From CAYFHQ01 sp964342805 (GTDB lineage: Bacteria; Bacillota; Clostridia; Peptostreptococcales; Acidaminobacteraceae): DNA of 64,000 bases. The stretch lies in contig CAYFHQ010000011.1 of the NCBI GenBank assembly GCA_964342805.1, positions 1 to 64,000 of the forward strand, written 5' to 3'. This document shows, piece after piece, positions 1 through 7,171 of this stretch. The stretch's first letter is position 1; each line of letters starts with the position of its first letter. The notes under the pieces are model-generated. The model did no database searches and was not told the DNA's origin. It worked only from the letters and a program-made list of their open reading frames with translations. The translations under genes were made by a program, and so were the position numbers.

Positions 1-368
1 TTAATGCCAAAGAGCATGCGGACTTCTTCAGCAAAGAGTTCTGCTTCCCCTATGGTATTGGCAGCCAACCAGGCTAGGCCAAATATCACTAGGCTGGAAC
101 TGACATTTCCCAGACTGCTTATGAGTCCCATGGACAGGGTTGCCTCAAGGGGAGCCGTTAGGACTATCAGTCGTAAACCTTGTAGAATCAAGGTATATCG
201 TACTATGAAGCGTATAGGCTTCTGGCTAGCCAAGAGCAACTTGTCGTCCAACTGGCTCTTGGTCTTGGAAAAAATCTTCTTGAAAATACGGTGGACAACG
301 TCTGCCACTGGACCGGATAAAACCAGGCCCAGGACCATGACGCCCACACCCCATAAATAATCGTACAT
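1..368 (-). CDS. MscS-like mechanosensitive channel, N-terminal part (runs off left edge)
   Basis: Reading the minus strand from ATG at 368 gives an open frame to the window edge (about 122 residues, no stop). It begins with a hydrophobic segment (residues about 4-25), then a basic stretch with KKIFSKTKSQLDD, a Lys/Arg-rich KPIRFIVRY and two further hydrophobic segments. The pattern of a DDKLL-like loop followed by paired helices is that of the membrane part of MscS-family channels, which open under membrane tension and release solutes; the pore helix and the cytoplasmic domain would lie beyond the edge. A GAGGTG ribosome binding site lies 6 bases before the ATG. Family assignment is from general pattern only because the diagnostic pore helix is missing. 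Confidence 0.5.
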   Translation of the reverse strand, partial: MYDYLWGVGVMVLGLVLSGPVADVVHRIFKKIFSKTKSQLDDKLLLASQKPIRFIVRYTLILQGLRLIVLTAPLEATLSMGLISSLGNVSSSLVIFGLAWLAANTIGEAELFAEEVRMLFGI

Positions 369-400
369 ATTTTCACCTCGTTGTTTTATTTGCTTTGAAT

Positions 401-427
401 AGTATATCTCATTTTCGCCTGAAAATG
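401..427 (-). promoter_or_regulatory. Possible promoter and operator of the MscS-like gene
   Basis: On the minus strand a TATACT -10 hexamer (401-406) lies about 33 bases before the channel ATG. A perfect 7-bp inverted repeat CATTTTC/GAAAATG (410-427) sits just upstream, between the -10 and any -35. No good -35 is seen, so activation or an alternative factor is possible. Confidence 0.35.
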
Positions 428-482
428 GCTACAGAATTCTTGCAAGCTACAACAAGATAAATGACAAGGAGCCATCCAAAGG

Positions 483-1052
483 TCACTCGTCCCTCTTTCC
501 CTTGGACACCACATACAAGTGGTAGGTGGCCTGGAAGTCCTCTGGCCCCTGGTAGTCCACATAGGCCTCATGGACCACCTGCCAGTCATAAGTATGGTCA
601 CCTAGGATCTTCTTCAAGGTCTTCTCCCGCTTCTTCCCTGCTACGATGCAGTTGACAAAGAAGCCACCGGGTCTTAGGCCGTCCAGGACATGGTTGACAA
701 AAGCGGTCTCCACCTCTAGGTCATTCTTATAAAAGTGGAGCATGGAGTCCAGTAAGACCATGTCCACTTCTTCTGGAATGGGATAGGTATAGGCATCGGC
801 CAATTCAGTGGTGACCTGGACCCCCAAATGGCCCGCTTCAAACTGGAGTTGGTCGAGCCCCACGACCGAGTGGTCCACCCCGTGAACCTGGTAGCCCAGT
901 TGTGTCAGGAAGAGCGCATCTCGGCCTTGGCCGCAGCCCAGGTCCAGGACCTTGCCCTTGGGCTCATGGGCCCTGAAAAACTCAACTAAGCCCGGGTAGG
1001 GATCACCAAAGTAGTGGGCGTCCCGGTAGTGCATGTCATAGACCGTCTTCAT
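483..1052 (-). CDS. Class I SAM-dependent methyltransferase
   Basis: 189 residues. A Rossmann-type methyltransferase: motif I VLDLGCGQGRDALFL (about residues 35-49) binds S-adenosylmethionine, followed by the acidic loop GVDHSV and the motif IV region VDMVLLDSMLHF. The protein has no extra domains, so it is a small-molecule or thiol/tellurite-type methyltransferase of unknown substrate. The ATG overlaps the MerR stop codon as ATGA and an AGGAGG site lies within the end of the regulator gene, so the two are translationally coupled. Context (MATE exporter, drug-sensing MerR) suggests that it modifies a toxic compound handled by the same operon; that is inference. Confidence 0.85.
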   Translation of the reverse strand: MKTVYDMHYRDAHYFGDPYPGLVEFFRAHEPKGKVLDLGCGQGRDALFLTQLGYQVHGVDHSVVGLDQLQFEAGHLGVQVTTELADAYTYPIPEEVDMVLLDSMLHFYKNDLEVETAFVNHVLDGLRPGGFFVNCIVAGKKREKTLKKILGDHTYDWQVVHEAYVDYQGPEDFQATYHLYVVSKGKRDE

Positions 1053-1891
1053 GGCTTCCTCCTTACTGCAAATTGCAATTCGTATATGGATACGCCCTGG
1101 CCCACTAAAATGGATAACTCAGGGTGTTCTTCTTCTAGAACCACGTCACCAACACGCTCTAAATGATTGGCTTGAAGGTATCTTTCTATCTCTTCCTTTA
1201 GACCCTGCAAGTCTTCAAAAGCTCCCTCTTTAAAAGGATAAATGATGGACAGGTAGAGGCCTGCTGCTAGGGTGGTCATATGGTCCTCCACCATGACAGA
1301 CGTCAGGTCCTTGGCTCCACCTGGCAGGTACATGCAGAGTTGAGAGGCCATCATGGCCGTATGGTCTAGGGACTGGTAGGGATACATCATTTGCATGACC
1401 CGCTCTGTGTAGGACCCAGACTCAATCAGGTCGCTGAAATGGTCATAGTAGTCTTTGACCGTAGCCATGTGGTCGGATTCAAAACGATCAAAGAGATAAT
1501 AGGTTCTGTCTGGTTGGTCCTCTAGCCTGTAGACCCGGTTGTTATCCCCCTCTTCCAGGAGGTGGACCATACTTTCGATATGGGCCTGGGTTTGCTGGAG
1601 ACGCTTGATTTTCTGACTCAGACGCCCATGGCGCTCCTTGAGCAAGTCCAGGTATTCCTCTTGGGGTACGTCGTTGCGGTCCATCCGCCTCATTTGGTCT
1701 ATGGTCAGGTCCAGGTCTTTCATGAGAAAGATTTGGCGGAGTTTTTGTAAGTCCTTAAAGTCATAGTAACGGTACTTGTTGTCGTCCACTTCGGGATGGA
1801 TCAGCCCCTTTTGCTCGTAGTGGCGGAGGGTTTCCTTGGTGGTATTAAAAAGTGCGATAACCTCGCTTTTAATGAGTTTGGTTCGTTCCAT
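1049..1891 (-). CDS. MerR-family transcriptional regulator with GyrI-like effector domain
   Basis: 280 residues. Residues about 5-75 form the winged helix of MerR proteins (ALFNTTKETLRHYEQKGLI and NKYRYYDFKDLQKLRQI). A coiled-coil dimerisation helix follows (about 80-115). The C-terminal 160 residues look like the BmrR/GyrI-like ligand-binding fold that senses hydrophobic drugs. Such regulators bind between -35 and -10 elements 19-20 bases apart and twist the DNA when the ligand is present. The gene sits between a MATE exporter and a methyltransferase on the same strand, so it probably controls this efflux operon. The start at 1891 has an AAAGGAAAG site 5 bases upstream. Confidence 0.88.
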   Translation of the reverse strand: MERTKLIKSEVIALFNTTKETLRHYEQKGLIHPEVDDNKYRYYDFKDLQKLRQIFLMKDLDLTIDQMRRMDRNDVPQEEYLDLLKERHGRLSQKIKRLQQTQAHIESMVHLLEEGDNNRVYRLEDQPDRTYYLFDRFESDHMATVKDYYDHFSDLIESGSYTERVMQMMYPYQSLDHTAMMASQLCMYLPGGAKDLTSVMVEDHMTTLAAGLYLSIIYPFKEGAFEDLQGLKEEIERYLQANHLERVGDVVLEEEHPELSILVGQGVSIYELQFAVRRKP

Positions 1892-1941
1892 GGGTCTTTC
1901 CTTTCGGTTAAGGGGCTGTTGAATGACAGGGTCTCTACTTG

Positions 1942-1968
1942 CACACTATGTTCTTACCCCATAGTGTG
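1942..1968. promoter_or_regulatory. Perfect 9-bp palindrome upstream of merR
   Basis: CACACTATG (1942-1950) and CATAGTGTG (1960-1968) form a perfect inverted repeat with a 9-base centre, 51 bases before the merR start. There is no T-run after it, so it is more likely an operator or an RNA stem between the exporter and regulator genes than a terminator. Confidence 0.5.
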
Positions 1969-1973
1969 ACTCC

Positions 1974-2026
1974 TAGTCTTCCACTTGTCTAGTCACCTTC
2001 TTGTCTAGTCATTTTCTTGTCTAGTC
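1974..2026. repeat. Three 16-bp tandem repeats over the MATE stop codon
   Basis: On the minus strand the unit GACTAGACAAGAAAAT is repeated three times with a 16-base period (the last copies change their ends to GAAGGT and GTGGAA), followed by a fourth partial GACTAG. The first GAC TAG supplies the last codon and stop of the MATE gene. Tandem duplication by slippage is the simplest origin; the copies could also be protein-binding sites. Confidence 0.75.
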
Positions 2027-3379
2027 AGCCACCTGCAAGGACCCAAGGGGGTGTTTGGCCATCCAAGCCAGGACCAGACCAATCATAATCATGTCCGTCA
2101 GGGCATTGCCCAGGGCCAAGCCCCAAATACCCGTGGTTGCAATAAAGGTATAGACCAGGGGTGGCACCAGGACCAGGGTCCGGATGACAGATATGCCAGC
2201 CGACTCTAAAGGACGATTAATGGCTGTGTAAAAAATACTGGCCTGGAGGGGCAGGTTGATCAGGAGGGTTGCTGCCCCCATGGTGACATAGAGGGTTTGC
2301 CCGTAACCTAGGGCCTGGGGGCTGTCCACAAAGAGTTTTAGGAGGTGGGGCATGAGGGGAATGAGGAGAACATAGGCCACGGCCCCGATGGTTTGTGTCC
2401 GCTTTACACTGAACTTGAGTAAGTCCAATAATTGCTGGAAGTCTTTTCGACCCATCATCTGTGAGAACATGGGCTGCAGACCCATGGGTGCCCCCATGTA
2501 TAGGCTGTAGAAGATCACCATGAATATGCTGACTGCTGCATAGGCTTCGAAGTGGGCTGGTGTCAGGTAGGTCACAAAGGCCTTGTTGATGACAAAGACC
2601 ATGACCGCTTCGACGATCATCATGACGAAGTCGCTGAAACCATTAAAGGCAATGCGGATAACCGTGGGTATGTGGAAACTGGGACTTTTTAGATGAATGA
2701 CCTTTGAACGGAAGGCAAAATAGTAGAGACCACACAGGAGTTGATAGGCTGAACTGATGACAGTGGCCAGGGCCAGCCCCTGAATTCCCCAACCCAGGAC
2801 GATGACTGCAAAGGCGTTGAGCCCTATGTTCATAAGGGTTGTGATCATGTTGATACGGAAACTGAATTCAGGACTGCCGTCATTGAGTATGAGGGCATCC
2901 AGTCCCTTGCCCACTAGCATTAGGGGAAAGGAAAAGGCAAAGATGAAAAGATAGTCTGTGGATAGGGTTAAGAAGGTTCCTCTTGCCCCTAAAAATGCCG
3001 AGAGGGCCTCAGGGAACAAGATGCAGGGAATGGCTAGTAGCGTACCCAAAACAGCCATGATCAGGAGGATGCCTGAGGATATGTGGTTGGCCTTGTCGAC
3101 CTTGTTACGCCCGATCAATAAGCCGACGTAAGCAGCCAGACCACTGATGAAAAAAGTGGACAGGGCTGCCACGAAAAACATAAGGGGGCTGACCAAGGTG
3201 GTCGCCACCAAGGCTGACTCCCCAATGAAGAGGGCTGCAATCAGCTTGTCCGCCATGTGCATGATGGACTGGAAGACAGACCGGATGATCATGGGTCTGG
3301 CATATTTTTTGTATTGGTCTTGTATGGTCGTTTCTTGTTTGGTTTGGTTTGTCATGTGTTCCGACTTTCTGTTTGTCAT
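2021..3379 (-). CDS. MATE-family multidrug/toxin efflux transporter
   Basis: 452 residues from the ATG at 3379. About 12 hydrophobic helices in two similar halves, as in MATE cation antiporters that export drugs in exchange for Na+ or H+. The N-terminal half carries ARPMIIRSVFQSIMHMADKL and the second half has MGAPMGLQPMFSQMMGRKD, both typical of the family (MepA-like branch). I chose ATG 3379 rather than the upstream GTG 3388 because GAGGTG lies 6 bases before the ATG and overlaps the GTG. First gene of the operon with merR and the methyltransferase gene. Confidence 0.9.
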   Translation of the reverse strand: MTNRKSEHMTNQTKQETTIQDQYKKYARPMIIRSVFQSIMHMADKLIAALFIGESALVATTLVSPLMFFVAALSTFFISGLAAYVGLLIGRNKVDKANHISSGILLIMAVLGTLLAIPCILFPEALSAFLGARGTFLTLSTDYLFIFAFSFPLMLVGKGLDALILNDGSPEFSFRINMITTLMNIGLNAFAVIVLGWGIQGLALATVISSAYQLLCGLYYFAFRSKVIHLKSPSFHIPTVIRIAFNGFSDFVMMIVEAVMVFVINKAFVTYLTPAHFEAYAAVSIFMVIFYSLYMGAPMGLQPMFSQMMGRKDFQQLLDLLKFSVKRTQTIGAVAYVLLIPLMPHLLKLFVDSPQALGYGQTLYVTMGAATLLINLPLQASIFYTAINRPLESAGISVIRTLVLVPPLVYTFIATTGIWGLALGNALTDMIMIGLVLAWMAKHPLGSLQVAD

Positions 3380-3397
3380 TTGTATCACCTCATCTTT

Positions 3398-3428
3398 AGG
3401 ATAGGGTGTGGGGTTGGAACACAGTCAA
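3398..3428 (-). promoter_or_regulatory. Possible MerR-type promoter (19-bp spacer) for the MATE operon
   Basis: Minus strand: TTGACT (-35, 3423-3428) and TATCCT (-10, 3398-3403) are separated by 19 bases instead of 17. Overlong spacers are the hallmark of MerR-regulated promoters. The spacer has short GTGT/ACAC dyad ends. It would give a leader of about a dozen bases before the MATE start. Confidence 0.45.
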
Positions 3429-3570
3429 TGGGTTTTAGGGATTTTTTCGTAAATGAAGAATTAAACTCTTATCTGAAATAATAAATTCGTGTTGATAATG
3501 CTCGTCTCACACTGTTAAAGAAATTCCACTTCATTTACCAAGACTAACGTCGATGACGATTGCTTTGTCA

Positions 3571-4446
3571 TTAGAGGCTGAGAACATCTCTCCATTTACC
3601 CTTAAAGCCTAAGCGGTTTAACTCTAGTACATCAGCATAGTTGATAAGCAGGCGTTCCAGTGAATCAACAAAACGGCTCCATTGCGCCTCTTTTAGCACG
3701 AGTTTCTTCATGATGATCAGGAGTGCATAATAACTTTTCGAGTTAACACCTTGGCTCCTCATATCTCTATACAGGTTCAAGGGTATGCTCAAATAAGTAT
3801 TGTAGAGCCGCCCATGGTGGGCACACCTGTTCCTAATGATAGTAATAACCTCAAGCCAGTTCTTCAGCTTATTGGGAGCGACGCCAAACACCCCCTTAGC
3901 GATGCACCTTTGGTCTTTCAAAATCATATTTCCATATAGCTTTGATACTTCACCAAAAGAAAGGATTTCAAGCATGACCCAAACAGGTAAACTCCCATAA
4001 GTATTTAGATTGTGCTGGACATAACCTAACCTTTTATTCCTCTCGATACTTCGCTCACATAAATCCATAAAGTTCAAATGCCAATTCGCATTCCTGAAAT
4101 GTTCAGCATTCAAGTAGCCAGTGGCACCATACTGGTGCGCCATGTAATAAGCTATTTGAGTTTTAATAGTTCCTTCAATACTCTCAATCAAATCAAAAAG
4201 AGCTAAGCTAAACTCTTTGTTAAACAGATATAGCCTATAGATTTGATTGAAGGTTGTCATGGGAACGAACTTATCATTTATTCGCATGCTCAAGGAGTAA
4301 CCTGACAACTTGTAATAATTCACCCTGTTGAGTACCTGAATTGCGTTCGCATCATTCTCCACAATTAAACCCCTTGACTTCAATAACTCCAGTTGATCGA
4401 TAAAGGTCAGGGCAGGTTTATGTATTATAATTCCATATTTTAACAT
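3571..4446 (-). CDS. abiF: Abi_2 (AbiF/AbiD-type) abortive-infection HEPN protein
   Basis: 291 residues. The N-terminus KPALTFIDQLELLKSRGL and the block VNYYKLSGY are signatures of the Abi_2 family. The C-terminal part carries IIRNRCAHHGRLYN with R205-N206 and H210, an RNxxxH motif that is the catalytic signature of HEPN ribonucleases. AbiF proteins arrest growth after phage infection; recent work describes them as toxins held by an RNA antitoxin and as probable ancestors of Cas13. The gene is clearly more A+T rich than its neighbours, has its own strong promoter and an approximately 65-nt structured leader, and stands alone between unrelated operons, which points to horizontal acquisition. 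Ribosome binding site: AGGAGATGTTA before ATG. No protein antitoxin gene is seen next to it. Confidence 0.88.
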   Translation of the reverse strand: MLKYGIIIHKPALTFIDQLELLKSRGLIVENDANAIQVLNRVNYYKLSGYSLSMRINDKFVPMTTFNQIYRLYLFNKEFSLALFDLIESIEGTIKTQIAYYMAHQYGATGYLNAEHFRNANWHLNFMDLCERSIERNKRLGYVQHNLNTYGSLPVWVMLEILSFGEVSKLYGNMILKDQRCIAKGVFGVAPNKLKNWLEVITIIRNRCAHHGRLYNTYLSIPLNLYRDMRSQGVNSKSYYALLIIMKKLVLKEAQWSRFVDSLERLLINYADVLELNRLGFKGKWRDVLSL

Positions 4447-4454
4447 CTCCTAAG

Positions 4455-4519
4455 CAAAAATATGGCTCACCCTGGTCCGCATCGATGATTTCTCAACGTT
4501 AAGCGTGATGAGCACTATT
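4455..4519 (-). ncRNA. Candidate AbiF-associated small RNA / structured leader
   Basis: From the predicted start near 4519 to the abiF ribosome binding site the transcript contains GCTCATC near its 5' end and GGTGAGC near 4466, which pair over 7 bp (one G-U), followed by CATATTTTTG. This is a terminator-like 3' end before abiF. The enclosed loop has CGC/GCG and self-complementary AACGTT and CATCGATG segments. AbiF genes are known to be accompanied by a conserved non-coding RNA acting as antitoxin; position and structure fit such an RNA, but identity is inferred. Confidence 0.45.
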
Positions 4520-4525
4520 ACAACA

Positions 4526-4557
4526 ATAGTATCCATAGATAGTTCCCTTGTCAAGGG
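4526..4557 (-). promoter_or_regulatory. Strong sigma-A promoter of the abiF locus with palindromic operator
   Basis: Minus strand TTGACA (4549-4554), 17-base spacer, TACTAT (4526-4531). The -35 lies inside the perfect palindrome CCCTTGACAAGGG (4545-4557), and the -10 lies in a second dyad ACTATT/AATAGT. The overlap suggests tight repression. The strength of the core promoter fits a small RNA rather than only a toxin mRNA. Confidence 0.65.
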
Positions 4558-4624
4558 CAAACCGAACGAATGTTCTGCAGAAAAACAAATAATGGCACCT
4601 GACTAAGAACAACTCTCTAACCTA

Positions 4625-4671
4625 TTGCTCATAATATGTGAATCAGATAAAATAAAACACGAACACATATT
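4625..4671 (+). promoter_or_regulatory. Promoter for the HD-domain gene, with inverted repeat
   Basis: TTGCTC (4625-4630), 17 bases, TAAAAT (4648-4653) on the plus strand. An 8-bp inverted repeat AATATGTG/CACATATT (4633-4640, 4664-4671) overlaps the spacer and start site. The region 4560-4744 otherwise holds no gene. Confidence 0.45.
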
Positions 4672-4744
4672 CGTATTTATATTCACCAAAACCTTCAATA
4701 AATCAATTACCTCCGCCAATTAAGTAACCAAAAGGAGTACCCCT

Positions 4745-5389
4745 ATGACCTACCCCCAAATGATTCAACAGCTAAAAATCATCTTGGAAGAAGCCTGTGC
4801 CTCCAACTCCAACGCATTCGGCTACGAAATATGGACCTACCATATGGTGCCAGTGATTGACTTTGCCAAGGACTTGGCTAGGGTTCTGGGTGCTGATGAG
4901 GAAATCGTGGAGGTTGCAGCCATTCTCCATGACTATGCCAGCGTCAAGGACTATGCCCTCTATAAGGACCACCACTTGCATGGGGCTGTAGAGGCAGAAA
5001 AGTTGCTTAAGGAGTTTGGCTATACGCAAGACAAGATCGACCAGGTCAAGGTCTGTATAGAGGAGCACCGGGGTATTGTGGTATTGGGCCAGTCTACCAA
5101 GGAGTCTGCCTGTGTGGCCAGTGCCGACGCCATGGCCCATATTGCCAATGTAACTTCCCTCCTCCATTTGGCTTATGCCAAGAAGGGACTGGGCGTAAGA
5201 GAAGGGGCCACATGGGTTCGAAACAAGATCACCCGGTCATGGAAGAAACTCTGTCCCCAGGCCCAGGACATGGTCCGGGACCAATACAACTTGGCCATGG
5301 TCATGCTGTCGGAAAATCCCATTGATACGCAACCCATCCACCACAACTACGACATAAAAAAGAACTCTGCCCACCGGCAAAGTTCTTGA
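4745..5389 (+). CDS. HD-domain phosphohydrolase
   Basis: 214 residues. Metal-binding HD motif: His in WTYHMVPV, LHDYAS (His-Asp pair near residues 62-63), then HHLHGAVEAEKLL and IEEHRG, and the final Asp in ASADAMAHI. This is the order expected of a small HD hydrolase of the YedJ/YpgQ-like group acting on nucleotides or other phosphate esters; the substrate is unknown. AAAGGAG precedes the ATG. It is a single-gene unit that ends with a hairpin overlapping the stop codon. Confidence 0.85.
   Translation: MTYPQMIQQLKIILEEACASNSNAFGYEIWTYHMVPVIDFAKDLARVLGADEEIVEVAAILHDYASVKDYALYKDHHLHGAVEAEKLLKEFGYTQDKIDQVKVCIEEHRGIVVLGQSTKESACVASADAMAHIANVTSLLHLAYAKKGLGVREGATWVRNKITRSWKKLCPQAQDMVRDQYNLAMVMLSENPIDTQPIHHNYDIKKNSAHRQSS
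5360..5387 (+). terminator. Hairpin at the end of the HD-domain gene
   Basis: AAGAACTCTGCC pairs with GGCAAAGTTCTT (one mismatch), overlapping the last codons of the HD gene. The T-rich stretch after it is interrupted, so it may act in either direction or be a weak terminator between the convergent genes. Confidence 0.5.
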
Positions 5390-5444
5390 GATTAATTCTA
5401 ACTATTTTGATTTACTATTTGGTCCCTGCAAGACACTTCTGAGC

Positions 5445-5831
5445 CTACAAGGCCTGCTTAACCGCCGACTCGATCATATGCTCCACGGCCACGCTTTCCT
5501 TTTCCAAGGATTCGTCCCCCAGAAGGGAAATCAAGGCGGTTGGCTTAATAAAACCCACATTTAAGTGGTCTTCTTCCACAATCACAGAAACCTTGCAAGG
5601 GAGCATGTAGGCTGCCCGGAAGTTGGTTTCCATGACCTGCTTACCCAGTTGTGGATTACAGATTTCAAAGACCACCACTTGCTTTTCAAGGTCGTGACCT
5701 TTTTGTTTGAGTTTGTCTTTGAAGTCCAGTGACCACAAGACACCAAAGCCTTGGTCTTTCAGTGCTCCTGCCATGTCCTCTGTGAAAACGGCCAAACTCT
5801 TTTTGGTTTGAAACTCTAGAAATGCGCCCAT
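5445..5831 (-). CDS. DUF302 domain protein
   Basis: 128 residues from the ATG at 5831, which is preceded by GAGGGGG; an upstream ATG at 5873 lacks a ribosome binding site. The sequence GFGVLWSLDFKDKLKQKG, VVVFEICNPQLG and LPCKVSVIVEED is typical of DUF302, a small soluble alpha/beta fold found in many bacteria, often next to redox or sulphur genes. Its biochemical role is not established. It lies downstream of the membrane-protein gene and tetR on the same strand, with 97 bases between it and the membrane-protein stop, so cotranscription is possible. Confidence 0.8.
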   Translation of the reverse strand: MGAFLEFQTKKSLAVFTEDMAGALKDQGFGVLWSLDFKDKLKQKGHDLEKQVVVFEICNPQLGKQVMETNFRAAYMLPCKVSVIVEEDHLNVGFIKPTALISLLGDESLEKESVAVEHMIESAVKQAL

Positions 5832-5928
5832 ACGGCTACCCCCTCTTTCCTTGTCTATAGCGTCTACCACCATTGATACCCACTAAAATCAAACTATGCA
5901 GGAAAACTGAGGGAAAATAAGTTTTGTG

Positions 5929-6327
5929 TTAGTACAACAAAACACCCATGGCCACAAGACCTGCACTATAGGCCAGTACACCAACATTTAAAGCCCTCAT
6001 TTTATTGGGGTCATTCAGCATAACCACCGCAAACTTGCGGAAGGCTTTGTACTGGAACAAAATCGTGCCGATCTTAATGGTTGTCAAGGACACCAGGACC
6101 GATATGATCCAGCTATGGGGAACGTCTGTCGTGAAAAACTGGTACCAGGTATAGGCAACCAGAGCTAGCCCCACCACAAGAACCACATTGATGGCCATGG
6201 GTCTTTTTACGCCATAGGCCTCATTTAACTCCCACTCCTTCCAACGGTCGCCCATCTTCCACATGGCCACCCTTGACCCTATACCGACGGCCGCCCACAA
6301 AAAACACAGTATGGCAAAATAATTCAT
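5929..6327 (-). CDS. Small four-helix membrane protein, function unknown
   Basis: 132 residues from ATG 6327, which has AGGAGG 6 bases upstream; the longer frame has no such site. Four hydrophobic helices (about residues 2-22, 45-65, 73-95, 112-131) with a basic/acidic loop WKMGDRWKEWELNEAYG between the first two. I do not recognise a family. It follows tetR by 42 bases on the same strand and probably shares its promoter, so it may be the main target that the TetR protein keeps silent. Confidence 0.75.
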   Translation of the reverse strand: MNYFAILCFLWAAVGIGSRVAMWKMGDRWKEWELNEAYGVKRPMAINVVLVVGLALVAYTWYQFFTTDVPHSWIISVLVSLTTIKIGTILFQYKAFRKFAVVMLNDPNKMRALNVGVLAYSAGLVAMGVLLY

Positions 6328-6369
6328 AATGTCCTCCTGTCCCATTATTCCCTCTACTTCTAAACCCAA

Positions 6370-6984
6370 TTATTCCACAATCCCCTGTTCCATCAAATCA
6401 AGCAGTTTTTCAATCCGCTCCAGAGCAAGAGCCTTGGGATCTTCTACTTGTGGTCCAATATCCCTTGTTAGGCCAATGATCAGCAAGGTGAAAAGCTCTG
6501 CTGTAAAAGGAATGTCCAGGTCTGCCCGGAGTCTCCCCGTCTTCACATAATGGGTCAGTACCACTTCCAGCAGGGCGTTACTCTGGTCTTTCATCATGGT
6601 CAGAATATCGTCCCGAAGTTCAGCATTACACTGGTGTAAAAAGCGGTCACGCAGGTCCATCTGATTCAGTGACCTTGTATCAAACTGGGCCCCTGTGGTG
6701 CATAAGAGGACCATAAAGTCCCTAAAATCCAAGGTCTCCATGGCACCGTACACACTGGCCAGGACCTCCTTCTTTTCCTCTGTTAGGGTCTTAAAAATAT
6801 ACCGATACACATCGTCCTTGTTGTCAAAATACTGATAAAAGCTCCCTTTGGGTATGCCTGCCCGGTTGACCATATTGTCAATGGTCACCTTTTTAAAGGG
6901 ATTTTGAGCAAACTCCGTCATGGCTGCTTGAATAATGTTGTCTTGCTTGTCTGGTGGTAAGTTAAAAAACGTTGGCTTTGGCAT
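6370..6984 (-). CDS. TetR-family transcriptional regulator
   Basis: 204 residues from ATG 6984 (GGAGGACCAGCC upstream); the longer frame to 7068 would run through the operators. The N-terminal helix-turn-helix is clear: KQDNIIQAAMTEFAQ, then VTIDNMVNRAGIPKGSFYQYF (about residues 11-50). The remaining 150 residues are the variable helical ligand domain. TetR proteins repress until a ligand binds. The promoter region has two identical-type dyads at the transcription start, so the gene is probably autorepressed, and the divergent FMN-binding operon may be under the same control. Confidence 0.92.
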   Translation of the reverse strand: MPKPTFFNLPPDKQDNIIQAAMTEFAQNPFKKVTIDNMVNRAGIPKGSFYQYFDNKDDVYRYIFKTLTEEKKEVLASVYGAMETLDFRDFMVLLCTTGAQFDTRSLNQMDLRDRFLHQCNAELRDDILTMMKDQSNALLEVVLTHYVKTGRLRADLDIPFTAELFTLLIIGLTRDIGPQVEDPKALALERIEKLLDLMEQGIVE

Positions 6985-7039
6985 GGCTGGTCCTCCACTT
7001 GTTGGCTCCCTACAAAAAAGGGCAAAAACAGCTCGCATA

Positions 7040-7067
7040 TGACTATTAGTCATATGACTCTTAGTCA
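7040..7067. promoter_or_regulatory. Two tandem TetR operators (TGACTWTTAGTCA)
   Basis: TGACTATTAGTCA (7040-7052) and TGACTCTTAGTCA (7055-7067): 5-bp arms around a 3-base centre, repeated with a 15-base period. They lie immediately downstream of the tetR -10 hexamer, covering the start site, and 105 bases before the divergent FMN-binding gene. Confidence 0.8.
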
Positions 7068-7068
7068 C

Positions 7069-7097
7069 ATTCTACTCCCATTTCGAAAAAAGGTCAA
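7069..7097 (-). promoter_or_regulatory. Promoter of the tetR operon
   Basis: Minus strand TTGACC (7092-7097), 17 bases, TAGAAT (7069-7074), followed at once by the two operators. Confidence 0.7.
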
Positions 7098-7171
7098 ATC
7101 ACATTACTTTTCCGATATTCCACCACGGTCTTCCCATCTTGCTTTTTTATACTTAGACCAAGGAGGTACAT

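Noticed and set aside
1974..2026. CRISPR array
   Set aside because: The 16-base repeats are directly tandem with no spacers and no cas genes.
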